The position numbers and the translations under genes were made by a program. Shown one piece after another: positions 16,167 to 26,730 of a stretch of DNA of 64,000 nucleotides. Source of the DNA: Quatrionicoccus australiensis (GTDB taxonomy: Bacteria > Pseudomonadota > Gammaproteobacteria > Burkholderiales > Rhodocyclaceae); assembly GCF_020510525.1 (NCBI RefSeq), contig NZ_CP075188.1, forward strand, positions 62,001 to 126,000, given 5' to 3'. Position 1 is the first letter of the stretch, and every line of letters starts with the position of its first letter. The notes beneath the pieces are model-generated. The model did not search any database. It was not told where the DNA came from and worked only from the letters and a program-made list of their open reading frames with translations.

Positions 16167-16592
16167 TCACAAAAGGTAGGCGCTGCACGCGCGTCCAGCC
16201 AGCACCCTGGCCGCCGCGAGCAGTTGGGCGCCGTGGCAGATTGCGGCAATCGGCTTGTTGGTATTGGCAAAATGCTGCACGGCGGCGATCACCTGCGGGT
16301 TGAGGCGCAGGTATTCCGGGGCGCGGCCACCGGGAATGACCAGCGCGTCGTAGTCCTCGACCCTGATTTCGTCGAAGCTGGCATTGAGCGTGAAGTTGTG
16401 GCCCGGCTTCTCGGAATAGGTCTGGTCGCCCTCGAAGTCGTGGATCGCGGTGCGCACCTGCTGGCCGGCTTTTTTGCCCGGGCAGACGGCGTGGACCGTA
16501 TGGCCGACCATCAGTAGCGCCTGGAAGGGCACCATGGTTTCGTAGTCTTCGGTGTAGTCACCGGTGAGCATGAGGATTTTCTGCGCTGCCAT
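16167..16592 (-). pseudogene. DJ-1/PfpI family protein, C-terminally truncated
   Basis: The reading frame starts at ATG 16592 behind CAAGGAG and encodes the DJ-1/PfpI fold ([22 protein letters not shown]) with the nucleophile elbow [11 protein letters not shown], where Cys is the usual active residue. It stops after only 141 residues at GRACSAYLL. Relatives run to about 190 residues with a further strand-helix segment after this point, so the last quarter is missing. The family covers glyoxalases, chaperones and proteases, and the lost part contributes to the fold. I therefore list it as a likely damaged gene, though a shorter active form cannot be excluded. Confidence 0.6.
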
Positions 16593-16685
16593 GTTTGTCT
16601 CCTTGTGATTGATATTGCGGCAAGGGACATTCTCGGCATATCGCCGGACAGCGGGTAGCAGCCGGTTGCTACCGGCATGCAAAGC

Positions 16686-17600
16686 TCAGGCGGCGCTTAG
16701 CCAGCCGTCTTCGAGTTGCAGCGCGCCGACCAGCAGCAGCTCGCGCTCGAGGCGCTCGCACAGCAGGTCTTCCGGCAGGTCGAGGTAGCGTTGGTTCACG
16801 TCGACGGCAAAGGGCAGGCCGAGGATGAAGCCGGCAAAATCCGCCTCGCGCAGGCGGCGTTTCTCCATCATCGCGAAGGAGGTAATGACCTTGATCGCAT
16901 GCCAGGCCAGTTTGTCGATGCTGGCGGCGAAGCTGTCGAGGCGGCGGAAAGCGCGCTCGAAAGCGAGGTCGACCGTTGCGAACGGGCTGCCGTGGCCGGG
17001 AATGACGATGTCGATCGGCAGGCGGGCGAGCATTTCCAGCGTCGCCCGCGTGCTGGCGATACCGTCGGCCTCGCCGAGCAGTTCCGGGAAGATGACGCCG
17101 AAGCCGTTTTCCCAGAGCGCATCGCCGGAGATCAGGATGCGCCGTTCCGGGTTGTAGTAGGCGAGCGCTTCCATGTCGTGGCCGGGCACGGCCAGCGCTT
17201 GCCAGTTCAGGCCGCCCATGGCGAACCGGTCGCCCGGTGCGAGCAGGCTGTCGTGCTGGAAGCGGCCGCCTTGCTGCCCGAGCGGCGAGAGGAGCAGGGC
17301 GTTTTCGTCCCAGTCGGCAATCACCGCATGCAAGCCGGCCGGCACGACGATTTCGCAGCCATGGGCAACTTGCAGCGCCGCGTTGCCGCCGATGTGGTCG
17401 GAGTGCGAGTGGGTATTTATCAGTTTTTTCAGGCGTCGACCGGCCAGCGCCTGCCCGACCAGTTCGACCGTCTGCGCCGCATGCGTGACATAGCCGCTGT
17501 CGACCAGCGTCGCTTCCGGCCCGTCAAAACACAGGATGTTGTTGGCCGACAGCCAGCCGCGCTCGAGGACGAGCAGCGAGTCCGGCAGGCCGGGCTTCAT
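16686..17600 (-). CDS. MBL-fold metallo-hydrolase
   Basis: The 304-residue protein has the metallo-beta-lactamase metal site NTHSHSDHIGG (residues 61-71), a further His in VPGHDMEALAYY and an Asp in LISGDALW, so it should bind two metal ions. The length and the C-terminal helical extension resemble glyoxalase II-like hydrolases with an accessory domain. The substrate is unknown. Its ATG overlaps the stop of the upstream DUF1289 gene (ATGA), making a short coupled operon with the two DUF1289 genes and the 329-residue unknown protein. Confidence 0.88.
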   Translation of the reverse strand: MKPGLPDSLLVLERGWLSANNILCFDGPEATLVDSGYVTHAAQTVELVGQALAGRRLKKLINTHSHSDHIGGNAALQVAHGCEIVVPAGLHAVIADWDENALLLSPLGQQGGRFQHDSLLAPGDRFAMGGLNWQALAVPGHDMEALAYYNPERRILISGDALWENGFGVIFPELLGEADGIASTRATLEMLARLPIDIVIPGHGSPFATVDLAFERAFRRLDSFAASIDKLAWHAIKVITSFAMMEKRRLREADFAGFILGLPFAVDVNQRYLDLPEDLLCERLERELLLVGALQLEDGWLSAA

Positions 17601-17773
17601 GCCGGCGTATCCGGAGCGTGGTCGGCGGGAGAGGGGGTATCTACCGGCGAACTGCCGGCCGCATCGCTTTGCGGTTCGCCCAGCGGTGGCCGGCCGCAGC
17701 CCAGGCAGTAGCCGGAATCGGGGTCGAGCTCGCAGATGCCGACGCAGGGGTAGAGGTCTTCCAGGTTATCCAT
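17597..17773 (-). CDS. DUF1289 domain protein (short)
   Basis: The 58-residue protein begins MDNLEDLYPCVGICELDPDSG and continues with YCLGCGRPP, giving the four-Cys arrangement of DUF1289 (possible metal or Fe-S binding). A Pro/Ser/Asp-rich tail follows. It overlaps the preceding DUF1289 gene by eight bases and the MBL gene by four. Two adjacent DUF1289 genes suggest a tandem duplication followed by divergence. Function is unknown. Confidence 0.75.
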   Translation of the reverse strand: MDNLEDLYPCVGICELDPDSGYCLGCGRPPLGEPQSDAAGSSPVDTPSPADHAPDTPA

Positions 17774-17969
17774 GGGATTTCGTTGGGCAATGGTTGGTAG
17801 CGGCACCGGCTTGCTCGCGGCGGCGGGCGACGGCGGCCAGAATCAGCGCGCGACCGGCATCGTCGCTGCGCGACCAGCACGTGATTTCGTCGATGGTGCG
17901 GTGGCAGCCCAGACAGAGGCCGCTCTGCGCATCCATCTTGCAGAGGTTGATACAGGGGGAAGCAAGCAT
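17766..17969 (-). CDS. DUF1289 domain protein
   Basis: The 67-residue protein shows the family's four Cys in SPCINLCKMDAQSGLCLGCHRTIDEI, followed by a short Arg/Ala-rich tail. DUF1289 proteins are small, probably metal-binding and of unknown role. Its start shares one base with the stop of the upstream 329-residue gene, and its end overlaps the second DUF1289 gene by eight bases. Confidence 0.8.
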   Translation of the reverse strand: MLASPCINLCKMDAQSGLCLGCHRTIDEITCWSRSDDAGRALILAAVARRREQAGAATNHCPTKSHG

Positions 17970-18958
17970 CAGATCAGGATGTAACGGTGTTGCCGGTCGC
18001 GCACTTTTTCCAGGGCTGCCAGGGCGTCCTGGCGCGGAATCCGGACGAGCATGGCTATGTGCTGACGCCGGTCGCGGCTGATTAGTTCCGGAAAACTGAG
18101 CGTTTGCGCCGAGATGTCGTCGCCCGGTGTCTTTTGCACGACTCCCAGCCGGTCGACCGTAATGTTGACCGGACGCAGGAAGAGCGCGGTTTCCGGCGTG
18201 CGCAGGAAGTCGCAGAGTGAATCGACGAGATGTTCGGGCATCAGCAGCTCGGTATTCTGGCGCAGGCGGAAATCGAGTTCGGCCAGGTGCCGGGTGTGCG
18301 ATTCAGCCAGGTGCTGCTCCATGCTCTTGCCCTGGGCGGCGAACTGCGCGTGCTCGACCGAAGCATCGCTGCGCAGGCTCTGCCGTTCGCGGCGTAGCGC
18401 ATCGACGTGGGCATTGAAGGAATGGAGCAGGCTTTCCAGCGCCTTGGTACGCAGGCGTTCCCGGGTCAGTTCGGGATCGCTGCCCGGCTCGACCAGGGTC
18501 TGGTCGGAAAAATAGAGGATTTCCTGCGCCACGTCGTTGCGAATGATGTCGCCCTGCTGCGCCATGCCGAACTGTTTTTTCTGTTGCCGGCGGGCGGCCA
18601 GCATGGCGAAAAAATGTTCTTCGGCAAAGGAATCCGGCTGCTCGAGAAAATCCTGCAGCTTGTGGCAACGGCCGAGCATCTCGTCGATGTCCCCCGCCGT
18701 TGCGAACAGCGCATGGATCAGCGGGTCGGCACCGAAGGCGCGGCGGTCGATGTCGATCGGGCCGGGCAGTGCCGCAACCAGCCCGGCGCAATAGCCGAGT
18801 GCATGCTCGACGGCGGGGGCAAGCTGGCGTTCGAGGTTGGGCATGGCGCGCAGCAAGGGATCGACCATGCCGATGACGTGGTCGAGGGCGGCCTGCAGCC
18901 TGGCATCGGGCGGGGGAGACGGCTTCAGTAAATCAGCAACGGCAGAAAAAAAGCTCAC
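17969..18958 (-). CDS. protein of unknown function, 329 residues
   Basis: I do not recognise this protein. It is soluble, with no signal peptide or membrane segment. It is mainly helical, with a central charged heptad-like stretch (about residues 180-235) and a C-terminal alpha/beta part ([16 protein letters not shown], then [17 protein letters not shown]). The start ATG overlaps the liuE stop codon, so it is translated as part of the liuE transcript, and its stop shares a base with DUF1289. It lies at the downstream end of the leucine cluster, which does not by itself imply a role there. Confidence 0.65.
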   Translation of the reverse strand: MSFFSAVADLLKPSPPPDARLQAALDHVIGMVDPLLRAMPNLERQLAPAVEHALGYCAGLVAALPGPIDIDRRAFGADPLIHALFATAGDIDEMLGRCHKLQDFLEQPDSFAEEHFFAMLAARRQQKKQFGMAQQGDIIRNDVAQEILYFSDQTLVEPGSDPELTRERLRTKALESLLHSFNAHVDALRRERQSLRSDASVEHAQFAAQGKSMEQHLAESHTRHLAELDFRLRQNTELLMPEHLVDSLCDFLRTPETALFLRPVNITVDRLGVVQKTPGDDISAQTLSFPELISRDRRQHIAMLVRIPRQDALAALEKVRDRQHRYILI

Positions 18959-19863
18959 TCGGCATTCTTGGCGCAGATGGCCCGGCCGGCCTTGGCACCG
19001 TTCGGGCGATTGATGGTGCTGGAAATCCAGTCACCGACAGCCGCCAGTGTAGCGAGATTGATGCCGGTTTCAATGCCCAGGCTGCTTAATAAATAGACAA
19101 CGTCTTCCGTTGCGACATTGCCGGAGGCACCTTTGGCGTAGGGACAACCACCCAGCCCGGCCAGCGAGCTGTCGAAAGTCGCCATGCCGAGCTGCAGCGA
19201 GGCGTAAATATTGGCAATCGCCATGCCGTAGGTGTCGTGGTAGTGCCCGGCGAGGTGCTCGACCGGAATTTTGCGCGCACAGGCCTCGATCATGCGGCTG
19301 ACACTGGCCGGGTTGCCGACGCCGATGGTATCGCCCAGCGACACTTCGTAGCAGCCCATGTCGAACAGGGTGCGGGCAACGCTGGCCGCCTGCTCGGGTG
19401 CGATGTCGCCCTCGTAGGGGCAGCCGACGACGCAGGAAACATAGCCGCGGACGCGGATTTCCAGGGCGCTGGCCGCAGAAACGATGGGTTCAAAGCGTTT
19501 CAGGCTCTCGGAAATCGAGCAATTGATGTTTTTCCGGGAAAAACTCTCGGAGGCGGCGCCAAAAATGGCGACTTCCGTAGCCCCCGCCTGCACGGCCGCA
19601 TCGAAACCCTGCAAATTAGGCGTCAAAACCGGGTAGACCGTACCGGGCCGGCGGCGGATGCCCTGCATCACTGCCGTGTTGTCGCCCATCTGCGGCACCC
19701 ATTTCGGCGACACGAAGGAAGTCGCCTCGATGACCGGCAGCCCGGCCTCGGCGAGACGCTCGATCAGCTCGATCTTGATTTCGGTCGGGACGACCTGCTT
19801 TTCATTCTGCAGCCCGTCGCGCGGGCCGACTTCGACGATTTTGACTTTGCCGGGGAGATTCAT
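18955..19863 (-). CDS. liuE: hydroxymethylglutaryl-CoA lyase
   Basis: This enzyme splits HMG-CoA into acetoacetate and acetyl-CoA, the last step of leucine and isovalerate breakdown. The 302-residue protein shows the TIM-barrel metal motif [13 protein letters not shown] (residues 10-22), the AHYHDTYG-type metal-His region ([12 protein letters not shown]) and the lyase signature [14 protein letters not shown] with its active Cys. Length is standard. Its ATG overlaps the stop of the DUF559 gene inserted upstream (ATGA), so the insertion kept or created translational coupling. It belongs to the liu cluster extending to 33.0 kb. Confidence 0.95.
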   Translation of the reverse strand: MNLPGKVKIVEVGPRDGLQNEKQVVPTEIKIELIERLAEAGLPVIEATSFVSPKWVPQMGDNTAVMQGIRRRPGTVYPVLTPNLQGFDAAVQAGATEVAIFGAASESFSRKNINCSISESLKRFEPIVSAASALEIRVRGYVSCVVGCPYEGDIAPEQAASVARTLFDMGCYEVSLGDTIGVGNPASVSRMIEACARKIPVEHLAGHYHDTYGMAIANIYASLQLGMATFDSSLAGLGGCPYAKGASGNVATEDVVYLLSSLGIETGINLATLAAVGDWISSTINRPNGAKAGRAICAKNAE

Positions 19864-20282
19864 GGATGGACCTCTTGTATTCCCTCCCCTTCAAGGGGAG
19901 GGCCAGGGTGGGGATGGGGTGTGGCAAGTACGGCCATGATGCTTTCGATGACTGCTTCCGTTTCCTGAAAAACCTGATTGTTCCAAAAACGAAGCACCCG
20001 AAAGCCTGCTACTTGAAGGAAGCGCGTTCGCTCATTGTCTGCACTAGCTGTTTCCGCATGTTGCCCCCCATCAAGTTCGATGACCAGCTTTCGTTCCAGG
20101 CAGACAAAATCGAGAACATAGTTGCTGAAAGGATGTTGGCGGCGAAACTTCACGCCAAGCTGTTTATCGCGCAGGAATTGCCAGAGAAAGCGCTCGGCGT
20201 CAGTTGCTTCTTTCCGGAGTTCCTGAGGAATCCGGTTTTCTTGCAACCACGTGTTGTCTTGTCCTTGCATTCTCTGCCCCAT
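19860..20282 (-). CDS. DUF559 endonuclease-like protein inside a repeat-flanked cassette
   Basis: The 140-residue protein belongs to the DUF559 family (Vsr/PD-(D/E)XK-like nuclease fold). Visible family blocks are [18 protein letters not shown] and [10 protein letters not shown], then [21 protein letters not shown] with the putative catalytic Asp and Glu. Its last residues ([12 protein letters not shown]) are encoded by the left flanking repeat, and its first codons lie in the right repeat, so it is embedded in the repeat unit. It separates liuD from liuE, two genes normally adjacent. This supports insertion of a small selfish cassette. Real function is unknown; a nuclease activity is inferred from fold only. 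Confidence 0.8.
   Translation of the reverse strand: MGQRMQGQDNTWLQENRIPQELRKEATDAERFLWQFLRDKQLGVKFRRQHPFSNYVLDFVCLERKLVIELDGGQHAETASADNERTRFLQVAGFRVLRFWNNQVFQETEAVIESIMAVLATPHPHPGPPLEGEGIQEVHP
19882..19919 (+). repeat. left terminal inverted repeat of the DUF559 cassette
   Basis: The 38-base unit starts with the hairpin CCTCCCCTTCAAGGGGAGG and continues CCAGGGTGGGGATGGGG. The reverse complement recurs at 20277-20317 on the other side of the DUF559 gene, so the two copies point at each other. The unit resembles repetitive extragenic palindromes. Confidence 0.8.
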
Positions 20283-20317
20283 CCCCCACCCGGCCTCCCC
20301 CTTGAAGGGGGAGGGGC
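20277..20317 (-). repeat. right terminal inverted repeat of the DUF559 cassette
   Basis: CCCCATCCCCCACCCGGCC, followed by the hairpin CCTCCCCCTTGAAGGGGGAGG, mirrors the unit at 19882-19919 with few differences. It directly abuts the liuD stop codon. Confidence 0.8.
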
Positions 20318-22315
<1,998 letters not shown>

Positions 22316-22318
22316 GGC

Positions 22319-23107
22319 TTATTCCCCTATCCAGGCAGGCGAACGTTTATCAAGGAAGGCGGCGATGCCTTCGCGGGCTTCCGGCGTGGCGCGCAGGTGG
22401 GCGATGCGGTGGGCGGTTTCCTCGACCAGGGTCTCGTTGACCGGCTGGCCGGCGACGGCGCGGATCAGGTCCTTGGCCGCAGCTTGGGCGAGCGGGCCGC
22501 CCTGGAGCAGCGAGTCGGCGATTTCCCCGATCTTGGCATCGAGTTGTTCCACGTCTACGCATTCATGCACCAGGCCGATTTCGCGGGCGCGTTCGGCGCT
22601 GATGCGCTCAGCCGACTGGAAGTAGCGCGTCGCCTGACGGGCGCCGATGGCGCGCAGCACGTAGGGCGAAATGGCCGAGGGGATGATGCCGAACTTCACT
22701 TCCGAGGTGGCAAACACCGCCTTTGTCGCGGCGACGGCGATGTCGCAGGCGGCCGCCAGGCCCATGCCGCCGCCGAGTGCGGCGCCCTGGACGCGGGCGA
22801 TGGTCGGCTTTTTCATCTCGGCCAGCGTGCGCAGCATGCGGGCCAGGGCCCGCGCGTCGTTGAGATTGTCATCGAGCCCGTTGTTGGCGGCGCGCTTCAT
22901 CCAGTTCAGGTCGGCCCCGGCCGAAAAGCTTTTGCCGCGTCCGGCGAGGACGACGACGCGGACGTCCTTGTCCTCATCGAGGGCGATGCAGGCGGCGGTG
23001 AGTTCGGCAATCAGGAGTTCGTCGAAGGCGTTGTGCAGGTCGGGCCGGTTCATCCAGATCGTGGCGACCGGGCCGGTGAGTTCGATTTCCAGGGCTTGGA
23101 AGGGCAT
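22319..23107 (-). CDS. liuC: enoyl-CoA hydratase family, probable methylglutaconyl-CoA hydratase
   Basis: The 262-residue crotonase-fold protein has both oxyanion-hole segments, AGRGKSFSAGADLNWMK (about residue 55) and GAALGGGMGLAAACDIAVA (about residue 110), and the catalytic Glu region SEVKFGIIPSAISPYV. Position three bases upstream of liuD in the leucine cluster points to hydration of 3-methylglutaconyl-CoA to HMG-CoA. An unspecific short-chain enoyl-CoA hydratase is the alternative. The upstream neighbour on the strand is separated by a 680-base spacer with a long inverted repeat. Confidence 0.9.
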   Translation of the reverse strand: MPFQALEIELTGPVATIWMNRPDLHNAFDELLIAELTAACIALDEDKDVRVVVLAGRGKSFSAGADLNWMKRAANNGLDDNLNDARALARMLRTLAEMKKPTIARVQGAALGGGMGLAAACDIAVAATKAVFATSEVKFGIIPSAISPYVLRAIGARQATRYFQSAERISAERAREIGLVHECVDVEQLDAKIGEIADSLLQGGPLAQAAAKDLIRAVAGQPVNETLVEETAHRIAHLRATPEAREGIAAFLDKRSPAWIGE

Positions 23108-23192
23108 GGTTTGTCTCGTTTTGTTGTTTGGGTTTTGTTTAGGTGGTGGGGGTGTGCTTGGTCTCGACTACGGTGGGTGTAGCGCTTGTTTT

Positions 23193-23770
23193 ACGTTGGG
23201 GTTCCGCCTTGCGGGCGGGCGTACTTTCTTCTTGCTTCGCCAAGAAGAAAGTAGCCAAAGAAGAAGGCGACCCCCGGGTCGGCGCCGGGCGTTGCCCGGT
23301 CCCTTGCGCTACTCGGCTAGCCGGGCGGCTTGCTAAACTCGCCTGCGGCTCAGACAGACGCAAGCCGAAACCCCCGGCCAGCCTGCGTTGCTCAGCGCCT
23401 CCCAGGGGGACCCGAAAGGCGTCGCCGCCGAACCAGTGGAGATGGTTTTGGGTTGTTTTCAGCGGTCGACCGCTAAAAAATGAGGTTTTTCCTTTTTCCA
23501 GGGCAGAGCCGTTGCTCCGAGACGCCTTGCGGGGTCCCCCTGAGAGGCGCTGAGCAACGCAGAAAGCGGCGGAAAGAGGGCGAGGACTGTCTGAGGCCCG
23601 CAGGGCCGAGTTCCGCAGCCCCCGCCGATTTCGAGTAGCGCAAGGGACCCGCGCAGCGGGCGCCGACCCGGGGGTCGCCTTTTCTTTGGCTACTTTCTTT
23701 TGGCGAAGCAAAAGAAAGTACGCCCGCCCGCAAGGCGGAACCCCAAGCTCATTCAACGGAACCCCAACGC
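23193..23770. repeat. long imperfect inverted repeat, about 250-base arms
   Basis: The sequence from about 23193 is mirrored by that ending at about 23770: GGGGTTCCGCCTTGCGGGCG on the left has its complement near 23725-23743. Both sides then carry ACTTTCTT hairpins, CGACCCCCGGGTCGGCGCC-type blocks and GTTGCTCAGCGCCTC-type blocks, in mirrored order. The centre at 23461-23474 is the palindrome AGCGGTCGACCGCT with a following A tract. The open frames here (for example 23139-23789 minus, 23143-23553 plus) read alike because of the symmetry and show no protein family, so I treat them as non-coding. The spacer 23108-23785 therefore holds this element and nothing else I can support. Confidence 0.8.
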
Positions 23771-23785
23771 CAAATAAGTGAGATC

Positions 23786-24406
23786 TCATTTAAAAGAAGC
23801 CCCCTCCCGAATCAGCCCCGCCATCGGCTGCCCGTCCAGCGCCGCAATCAAACTCGCCTGATTAACCGCCGGCTGATTCTGGCTGACCTTCCACTTGCCG
23901 ATCAGGCGCTCAATGACGATCTCGATCCCGACAATCGCCCCAAGCATCTTCTCGATGTAATCAGCCGGTGCATCACCAACCGCCCAGGGCTTGGCCAACC
24001 CGGCCTCATGCTCAACGGTCAGCGCCGTCAATTGCGCCAAAAGCCAGTCGGCGTCGTCGACCAGTTGCAGGCGGCCATAGGCATGCACGGCGCAGTAGTT
24101 CCAGGTCGGCACGACCTTGCCGTGTTCGGCCTTGGTCGCGTAGCCGGATGGGCTGATGTAGCACTCGTCGCCCTGGAAAATCACCAGAATTTCGCTGTCG
24201 ACCGTCTGGCGCGCCAGCGGATTGGCGCGCGCGACATGGCCACGCAGCGTGCCGTGCGGGCCGGCTTCCGTATCGAGCAGCAGCGGCACATGATTGGCCT
24301 CCAGCCCGTCGGGTCCGTGCGTGACGATGGTGGCGAGCGGGAAGGCGCGCATCAGGTCATGCAGGCGGGCCGGGTCGCTGACTGCGAAGTGCTTGGGCAG
24401 GTACAT
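23786..24406 (-). CDS. paiB: PaiB-type FMN-binding negative transcriptional regulator
   Basis: The 206-residue protein starts MYLPKHFAVSDPARLHDLMRAFPLAT and contains the FMN split-barrel blocks ANHVPLLLD, GHVARANPLARQ and CYISPSGYATKAEHGKVVPTWNYCAVHAYG of the PaiB/FMN_bind_2 family. The family is named for a Bacillus regulator of sporulation and protease genes; in proteobacteria the role is undefined, and pyridoxamine-phosphate-oxidase-like activities are possible. It lies between liuB (three-base gap) and the long inverted repeat, inside a cluster where no such gene is expected. Confidence 0.85.
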   Translation of the reverse strand: MYLPKHFAVSDPARLHDLMRAFPLATIVTHGPDGLEANHVPLLLDTEAGPHGTLRGHVARANPLARQTVDSEILVIFQGDECYISPSGYATKAEHGKVVPTWNYCAVHAYGRLQLVDDADWLLAQLTALTVEHEAGLAKPWAVGDAPADYIEKMLGAIVGIEIVIERLIGKWKVSQNQPAVNQASLIAALDGQPMAGLIREGASFK

Positions 24407-24409
24407 CGC

Positions 24410-26017
24410 CTACATCCGGAAGATGCCGAATTTCGTTTCTTCGGCCGGCGCATTCATCGAGGCGGAAAGGCCAAGGCCGAGCACGCGGCGGGTGTCGGCC
24501 GGGTCGATGATGCCGTCGTCCCACAGTCGCGCCGAGGCGTAGTAAGGATGGCCCTGCGTCTCGTATTGCTCGCGGATCGGCGCCTTGAAGGCGGCTTCCT
24601 CTTCGGCGCTCCAGCTCTTGCCGGCCGCTTCGATGCCGTCGCGCTTGACGGTGGCGAGCACGCCGGCCGCCTGTTCGCCGCCCATCACCGAGATGCGGGC
24701 GTTCGGCCACATCCACAGGAAGCGCGGCGAGTAGGCGCGGCCGCACATGCCGTAGTTGCCAGCACCGAAGCTGCCGCCGATGACGACGGTGAATTTCGGC
24801 ACCTTGGCCGTGGCGACGGCGGTGACCATCTTGGCGCCATCGCGGGCGATGCCGCCGTTTTCGTACTTGCGGCCGACCATGAAGCCGGTGATGTTCTGCA
24901 GGAAGACGAGCGGAATGCCGCGCTGGGCGCAGAGTTCGATGAAGTGTGCACCCTTGAGGGCCGATTCGCTGAACAAAATGCCGTTGTTGGCGACAATGCC
25001 GACCGGGTAGCCGAAGATGCGGGCGAAGCCGCAGACCAGCGTCGTGCCGTAGCGCGCCTTGAATTCGTCGAAATCGGAGCCGTCGACGATGCGGGCGATG
25101 ATTTCGCGCACGTCGAAAGGCTTCTTGGCATCGGTCGGAATCACGCCGTACAGCTCTTCCGGGCTGAACAGCGGCTCGCTCGGGGCGGTCAACGTGACCG
25201 GCGGGGCCTTTTTCCAGTTCAGGTCCTTGACGATGCGCCGCGCGATGGCCAGCGCGTGCGCGTCGTTCTCGGCCAGGTGATCGACGACGCCGGAAATGCG
25301 CGTATGCACGTCGGCACCGCCGAGGTCTTCGGCCGAAACGACTTCACCGGTCGCCGCCTTGACCAGCGGCGGGCCACCCAAAAAGATCGTGCCCTGATTC
25401 TTGACGATGATCGACTCGTCGCACATCGCCGGTACATAGGCGCCGCCGGCCGTGCATGAACCCATCACAGCGGCGATCTGCGGGATGCCGGCGGCCGACA
25501 GATTGGCCTGGTTGAAGAAAATGCGGCCGAAATGTTCCTTGTCCGGGAAGACCTCGTCCTGCATGGGCAGGAAGGCGCCGCCGGAATCGACCAGGTAGAT
25601 GCAGGGCAGGCGGTTTTCCAGGGCGATTTCCTGGGCGCGCAGGTGCTTTTTGACGGTCAGCGGGTAATAGGTGCCGCCTTTCACCGTCGCGTCGTTGGCA
25701 ACGATCATGCACTCGATGCCCTCAACGCGGCCGATGCCGGCAATCACCGAGGCGGCTGGTACGTCGCCGCCGTACATGCCGTAGGCCGCGAACTGGCCGA
25801 TCTCAAGGAAGGGCGTGCCGGGATCGAGCAGGGCGCTGACCCGCTCGCGCGGCAGCAGCTTGCCGCGGGCGAGGTGCTTCTGGCGTGCTGCTTCCGGGCC
25901 GCCGAGGGCGATCTTCTCGACCTTCTCGTGCAGGTCGGCGACAACCGTGCTCATCGCGGCCGCGTTGGCCTGGAAGTCGGCGCTGCGCGGGTTGAGTTGG
26001 GATTTCAGGATGGTCAT
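24410..26017 (-). CDS. liuB: methylcrotonyl-CoA carboxylase carboxyltransferase beta subunit
   Basis: The 535-residue subunit transfers CO2 from carboxybiotin to 3-methylcrotonyl-CoA. Visible are the acyl-CoA binding region ([23 protein letters not shown]), [17 protein letters not shown] (oxyanion-hole glycines), and the C-terminal [20 protein letters not shown] and [20 protein letters not shown] blocks, characteristic of MCC beta subunits rather than propionyl-CoA carboxylase. It works with LiuD encoded downstream. A hairpin-forming spacer (26044-26094) separates it from the upstream LOG gene. Confidence 0.95.
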   Translation of the reverse strand: MTILKSQLNPRSADFQANAAAMSTVVADLHEKVEKIALGGPEAARQKHLARGKLLPRERVSALLDPGTPFLEIGQFAAYGMYGGDVPAASVIAGIGRVEGIECMIVANDATVKGGTYYPLTVKKHLRAQEIALENRLPCIYLVDSGGAFLPMQDEVFPDKEHFGRIFFNQANLSAAGIPQIAAVMGSCTAGGAYVPAMCDESIIVKNQGTIFLGGPPLVKAATGEVVSAEDLGGADVHTRISGVVDHLAENDAHALAIARRIVKDLNWKKAPPVTLTAPSEPLFSPEELYGVIPTDAKKPFDVREIIARIVDGSDFDEFKARYGTTLVCGFARIFGYPVGIVANNGILFSESALKGAHFIELCAQRGIPLVFLQNITGFMVGRKYENGGIARDGAKMVTAVATAKVPKFTVVIGGSFGAGNYGMCGRAYSPRFLWMWPNARISVMGGEQAAGVLATVKRDGIEAAGKSWSAEEEAAFKAPIREQYETQGHPYYASARLWDDGIIDPADTRRVLGLGLSASMNAPAEETKFGIFRM

Positions 26018-26043
26018 GTCTCTTCCTAGTTATTAGTTGCCTG

Positions 26044-26094
26044 GTTGCCCAGGGGTTTGAGTGGTTCTGCTAACAGCTCAAGCTCCTGGGCAAC
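26044..26094. repeat. intergenic inverted repeat upstream of liuB
   Basis: GTTGCCCAGGGGTTTGAG (26044-26061) and CTCAAGCTCCTGGGCAAC (26077-26094) pair at 16 of 18 positions around a 15-base loop. Related words, including AAGCTCCCGGGCAACTTGATCCT and CTCGATCCTCA, occur in the spacers near 32554 and 28660. Confidence 0.7.
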
Positions 26095-26110
26095 TCGATC
26101 CTCACAATCT

Positions 26111-26710
26111 TCACAACTGTTTTTCCTGCTTCAGCCAGTTGCTGACGGGTTCCGGCTGGAATGCCGCCATCGCGGCGAGCAGGCGTTCGCCATCGCTGTC
26201 GGCCAGTGCCATGGCGCGGTTCTGCGGGCGCAGGAAGCCTTCGCCGACGGCATGGTCGAACAGCGCCAGCAGCGGATCGTAGAAGCCGTTCACGTTGAGC
26301 AGGCCCATCGGTTTGACGTGAAAGCCGAGCTGGCCCCAGGTCAGGATTTCGCAGAATTCCTCGAAGGTGCCGAAGCCGCCGGGCATGGCGATGAAGCCGT
26401 CGGCGAGTTCGGCCATGCGCGCCTTGCGCGTGTGCATCGAATCGACGACTTCCAGGCGGTTCAAGGCGCGGTGTTCGACATGACGGCCATCGACCTCCTT
26501 GCCCATCAGCGCCTGCGGAATAACGCCGATGACGCTGCCGCCGGCACTCAGGCAGGCATCGGCAACGACGCCCATCAGCCCGACATTGCCGCCGCCATAA
26601 ACCAGCTCGATGCCGCGTGCAGCCAGCAGGCGGCCGAGCTTTTCGGCTTCGTTGCGGTAGAGCGGGTTATAGCCGGGGTTGGCGCCACAGAAGACACAGA
26701 TACGTTGCAT
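26111..26710 (-). CDS. LOG family protein (cytokinin riboside 5'-monophosphate phosphoribohydrolase-like)
   Basis: The 199-residue protein starts MQRICVFCGANPGYNPLY and has the LOG signature PGGFGTFEEFCEILTWGQLG and VYGGGNVGLMGVVADA. LOG proteins cleave the N-glycosidic bond of nucleoside monophosphates; the older label lysine decarboxylase is a misnomer. ATG 26710 fits the family start; the longer frame upstream is Arg-rich noise overlapping the isomerase gene. It lies within the acyl-CoA cluster with no obvious metabolic link. Confidence 0.9.
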   Translation of the reverse strand: MQRICVFCGANPGYNPLYRNEAEKLGRLLAARGIELVYGGGNVGLMGVVADACLSAGGSVIGVIPQALMGKEVDGRHVEHRALNRLEVVDSMHTRKARMAELADGFIAMPGGFGTFEEFCEILTWGQLGFHVKPMGLLNVNGFYDPLLALFDHAVGEGFLRPQNRAMALADSDGERLLAAMAAFQPEPVSNWLKQEKQL

Positions 26711-26730
26711 GTTGTTCTCGGTTGTTACTG

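Noticed and set aside
23139..23789. Long frames on both strands in the 23.1-23.8 kb spacer
   Set aside because: They arise from the symmetry of the inverted repeat, contain low-complexity Lys/Ala/Arg runs and match no family; they look like repeat-derived noise.
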